Shown here in pieces: positions 42,945 through 45,588 of a stretch of DNA of 45,588 nt. A program made the translations under genes and the position numbers. The notes below the pieces were generated by a model. That model was not told the origin of the DNA. It did not search any database and was given only the letters and a program-made list of their open reading frames with translations. The number at the start of each line of letters is the position of its first letter. Positions within the stretch are counted from its first letter, which is position 1. The stretch spans positions 1-45,588 of the forward strand of contig JAPPEU010000084.1 of assembly GCA_028875245.1 (NCBI GenBank). Direction: 5' to 3'. The DNA comes from Chloroflexota bacterium (GTDB lineage Bacteria; Chloroflexota; Anaerolineae; Aggregatilineales; Phototrophicaceae).

Positions 42945-43847
42945 TCATTCCAAACCCGTGCCCGTGATCGCCTGCACATAGTAGCGCTGGAAGGGCATGA
43001 CCAGCAAGATTGGCACAATGGCGGCGATCATTGAGCCGGCCAGCAGCTCGTTCCAAACCGTGCCGTACTGTCCGATCGCCAGCGATATCTCGACTTGCAC
43101 CACGCGCATTTCCTGACGAGGGGCGATGAGCAGGGGCCAGAAGAAGGAGTTCCACTGGCTGATGAACATCAGCAAGCCGGCGGCGACCAGCACCGGTTTG
43201 GAAATCGGCAGGATGATGCTGACCAGGACGCGCAGCCAGGAGGCGCCGTCCACGCGGGCCGCGTCGATCAGCTCCTGGGGAATCTCGGCGAAGAATTGAC
43301 GAAAGAGGAAAATGACCAGGCTGTTGGCCAAGCCCGGCACCAGCAAACCCTGCCAGGTGTTGATCCAGCCGAAGTTGTTGACCAGGATGTAGCGGGGTAT
43401 CGCCGTGAGGTCGACCGGCACCATGAAGGTGAGCATGATGACCGTGAGGAAGAGGAATTGCTTGCCGCGGAACTCAAAGCGCCCGAAGGCGAAACCGGCC
43501 AGCGCGTTAGCCGCCCCGCCGATGATCACTGTGGCGATGGCGAGGAAGAATGAATTCCCCACCGCGCGCCCGAAGCCGCGTTCGAACAGGTTGTCGTAGG
43601 CTTCCATGGTGAAATCCACCGGGAAGAGCGCGCGCCAGGAAAAGGGATAGGCGTATTCAAAGACCTTGTGGTTGGGCGTGAAAGAGGCGGCGAAAGCCCA
43701 CATCAGCGGCACAACGACGATGATGACGCCGAGAATTAGCAGGATGTATACGAGCGCTGGCTGAAAGTAAGCCGTCCAGGGCTTGACGTTTTTCTTCACG
43801 CGCGCCTCGCCTCGCGTATATCGTCCCGTGGTCGCCAGTTCAGACAT
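42945..43847 (-). CDS. Carbohydrate ABC permease, MalG type (second importer)
   Basis: This 300-aa permease has six predicted hydrophobic segments and the EAA loop DAARVDGASWLRVLVSIILPISKP near the middle. The start is ATG 43847, or ATG 43889 if it overlaps the upstream gene by 23 bp; neither has a good ribosome site. With the upstream MalF-type gene it forms the second importer. It ends close to the inverted-repeat element. Confidence 0.88.
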   Translation of the reverse strand: MSELATTGRYTRGEARVKKNVKPWTAYFQPALVYILLILGVIIVVVPLMWAFAASFTPNHKVFEYAYPFSWRALFPVDFTMEAYDNLFERGFGRAVGNSFFLAIATVIIGGAANALAGFAFGRFEFRGKQFLFLTVIMLTFMVPVDLTAIPRYILVNNFGWINTWQGLLVPGLANSLVIFLFRQFFAEIPQELIDAARVDGASWLRVLVSIILPISKPVLVAAGLLMFISQWNSFFWPLLIAPRQEMRVVQVEISLAIGQYGTVWNELLAGSMIAAIVPILLVMPFQRYYVQAITGTGLE

Positions 43848-43866
43848 GTTTGATTCGGTTGAGGCG

Positions 43867-44730
43867 CTAGTCTTGGCCGCGCAAGACATACAATTCGACG
43901 CCGATAATGATGAAGACGATGACCAGCATCACCGACAGCATCGCCGATGACGCGCCCAGATCGCCATAAAGAAAGCCGCGGCGGTAGGTCTCGTACATGA
44001 TCAGATTGGTGGATAATTGCGGACCGCCATTTGTGAGCAGGAGAATCGGCGCGAACATCAAGAAGTTGGCGACGGTATCGGCCACCAGCACAAAAGCCAG
44101 CACGCGACGCAAGAGCGGCAGGGTGATCTTTGTGAAGGATTGCCAGGCGTTGGCGCCGTCGATTTTTGCCGCTTCAAGCACCGGCGGCGGGATATTCTGC
44201 AAACCGGCGAGAATGAACAAGCTCCACAGAGGCACACCGATCCAGGAGGCGATGACAATGATGGACCACAAAGCTTGATCGACGGAATGCAAGAATGGCT
44301 GCCGCGCGATGCCCCATTGCGTCAGGATGCCGTTGATCATGCCCGAGTTCTGGTCGAGCATCAGCCCCCAGACGATGGCGGTGACATTGAGCGATACGGC
44401 GATAGGCAGCAGGTAGATGCTGCGGAAAACGCCGATGCCGGGCAGATTCTGGTTGATCAATATGGAAAGACAAAGGGCCAGGAATATCTGTATCGGGTTC
44501 ACCAGCAGGCTGAAAACGATGGTGACCTGGAGCGATTTCCAAAACACGGGATCGTTGAAGATGCGATTGTAATTGGCGAAGCCGGCAAAGACGCGCTCGC
44601 CGCTGCGCAGTGACAATATGAAAGTGCTTTCCACGAGCGTCGCGATCGTGGGCACGAGATTGAATACGATGAGCAAAAGCAGGGCAGGCGCGAGAAAAAG
44701 ATAGGGGATGAGCTGTCTGTTCAGGCGCAT
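43867..44730 (-). CDS. Carbohydrate ABC permease, MalF/UgpA type (second importer)
   Basis: This 287-aa permease starts MRLNRQLIPYLFLAPALLLL, the usual first helix, and has about six hydrophobic segments. The EAA loop EAAKIDGANAWQSFTKITLPLL is near residue 190 and LTNGGPQLSTNLI precedes the last helices. It lies 112 bp downstream of the binding-protein gene. Confidence 0.89.
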   Translation of the reverse strand: MRLNRQLIPYLFLAPALLLLIVFNLVPTIATLVESTFILSLRSGERVFAGFANYNRIFNDPVFWKSLQVTIVFSLLVNPIQIFLALCLSILINQNLPGIGVFRSIYLLPIAVSLNVTAIVWGLMLDQNSGMINGILTQWGIARQPFLHSVDQALWSIIVIASWIGVPLWSLFILAGLQNIPPPVLEAAKIDGANAWQSFTKITLPLLRRVLAFVLVADTVANFLMFAPILLLTNGGPQLSTNLIMYETYRRGFLYGDLGASSAMLSVMLVIVFIIIGVELYVLRGQD

Positions 44731-44842
44731 ATCAACGGTCCACGAGGTTGTGGCCAGGGTGTTCGCTGCGGATTATTTTGCTGATCGGGCAGAAAAGCAA
44801 GAGCTGCGGAAACCGCAGCCCCTGCATTTGCCAGCTCGGAAT

Positions 44843-45588
44843 TTAGCGATATTTCGCCATTTCGCTTTCGATGCGCTGGACAGCCAGATTCAGTGATTCT
44901 TCAACATCGGCGCCGTTGCGAATATCCTGGAAGATATTCTGCAAGATCTGCTCGTATTCCAGGAAGCCAACGGTGACGGCGCGCGGACGTGGATTGACGC
45001 CCGCTTCGTCTGCGGCCGTGCGCATGTAGGACATGGGCAATTCATCGAATTCGGCTTCGGTTGCGAATAGCGCGAGCACCGATTGCTGGGCGGGGAAATC
45101 GCCGCTGCCTTCGCGCCACCAGATTTCCGCGCCCTCGCCGGTGGAGATGAAGTGGGCGAACTTGGTCGCCGCGTCAACGTTCTCGGTGTTGGCGTTCACG
45201 CCGATATGCCAGCTGCCGGTTGGCGTGGCCGGTTCGCCGTCGGCGAAGTAGGGATGTCTTGAGACGCCCCATTCGATGTCGAGATCGGCGTTATTGGCGA
45301 AGCGCGGGATATTCCAGGGACCGCCGACGAACATGCAGATATTGCCCGTTTCGAAGATATCGGGGGGCCAGAATTCCTCGCCCTGCGGCGCCGCGTTCCA
45401 GACGTTGAACATATTGTAATAGTAGGTAAAGGCTTCGATCCACTCGGGCGAATTGATCACGCCGTCCACGGACAAGCCGTCTTCGCCAATCGCATCGCCG
45501 CCAAGCGATTCCGGCAGCGCCTGCAATTGATAAATGCGCACCATCTGCTCCCAGATGAAGCCCCAGACATCGGGTGTGCCATCGCCGT
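44843..45588 (-). CDS. Extracellular solute-binding protein (carbohydrate), N-terminus outside the window
   Basis: The C-terminal 247 residues of a family-1 binding protein are visible; the frame is open through the right edge (GDGTPDVWGFIWEQ). Features are ICMFVGGPWNIPRF, the TPTGSWHIGVNANTENVDAATKFAHFIS segment, and a C-terminal helix ending ESEMAKYR. Signal peptide and start are not in the window. It belongs with the two permeases downstream. An apparent start at 45544 is internal. Confidence 0.88.
   Translation of the reverse strand, partial: GDGTPDVWGFIWEQMVRIYQLQALPESLGGDAIGEDGLSVDGVINSPEWIEAFTYYYNMFNVWNAAPQGEEFWPPDIFETGNICMFVGGPWNIPRFANNADLDIEWGVSRHPYFADGEPATPTGSWHIGVNANTENVDAATKFAHFISTGEGAEIWWREGSGDFPAQQSVLALFATEAEFDELPMSYMRTAADEAGVNPRPRAVTVGFLEYEQILQNIFQDIRNGADVEESLNLAVQRIESEMAKYR

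Overview
The window looks like a chromosomal stretch of a high-GC heterotroph. The best guess is Chloroflexota (Anaerolineae-like). That is an inference from proteins carrying long Thr/Pro 'TPTxTPT' stalks, several carbohydrate ABC transporters, BMP-type nucleoside transport genes, a Uma2 gene, menaquinone genes, and intergenic space crowded with GC-rich palindromes. No rRNA, tRNA, CRISPR array or transposase was recognised.

Layout, left to right. 274-2527 (+): menE-menH. 2513-6754 (-): an APH-like kinase, a Wzt/Wzm polysaccharide exporter pair and a PlsC-like acyltransferase. 6895-8828 (+): two DUF4230 paralogs, the second on a Thr/Pro stalk. 15123-8914 (-): a nucleoside/BMP ABC importer (two permeases, two tandem BMP binding proteins, one double ATPase). 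15365-20614 (+): glgX, a malonyl-CoA-synthetase-like ligase, a Uma2 protein and a small membrane protein. 23980-20709 (-): a fused xanthine-dehydrogenase-like molybdoenzyme, then a HicB-like gene and a second copy of the dehydrogenase C-terminal tail. 24491-26183 (+): a secreted FN3-like protein and galK. 28009-26180 (-): a Cys-repeat/HEACH protein and an SDR. 33514-29008 (-): hisD-hisC-hisB-hisN, split by 713 bp of repeats, with a small gene cassette and a second hisN 3' tail downstream. 42512-33870 (-): a carbohydrate ABC importer running into two ADP-ribosylglycohydrolase-family genes, a second Cys-repeat/HEACH protein and a PfkB kinase. 45588-42945 (-): a second carbohydrate ABC importer, cut by the window edge.

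The most unusual content is repeat biology and gene-end rearrangement. (1) Two genes, the molybdoenzyme and hisN, are each followed by a small cassette and then by a second copy of their own 3' end including a stop codon. (2) The molybdoenzyme carries two in-frame insertions of about 100 bp built from inverted repeats; both encode PPKSPPTSQG and share a core with an intergenic 110-bp repeat present twice at 109/110 identity. (3) A MITE-like element with about 24-bp terminal inverted repeats occurs two to three times. (4) A family of 9-bp-stem hairpins has arms that change between copies but stay complementary. (5) Two paralogous secreted proteins carry a repeated NCC-type cysteine module and a HEACH motif.

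Functional links: the ARH-family hydrolases, PfkB kinase and sugar importer form one co-directional block, suggesting uptake and breakdown of a glycosylated or ribosylated compound. The BMP importer and the xanthine-dehydrogenase-like enzyme could both serve purine salvage, but they are not adjacent and this is only a guess.
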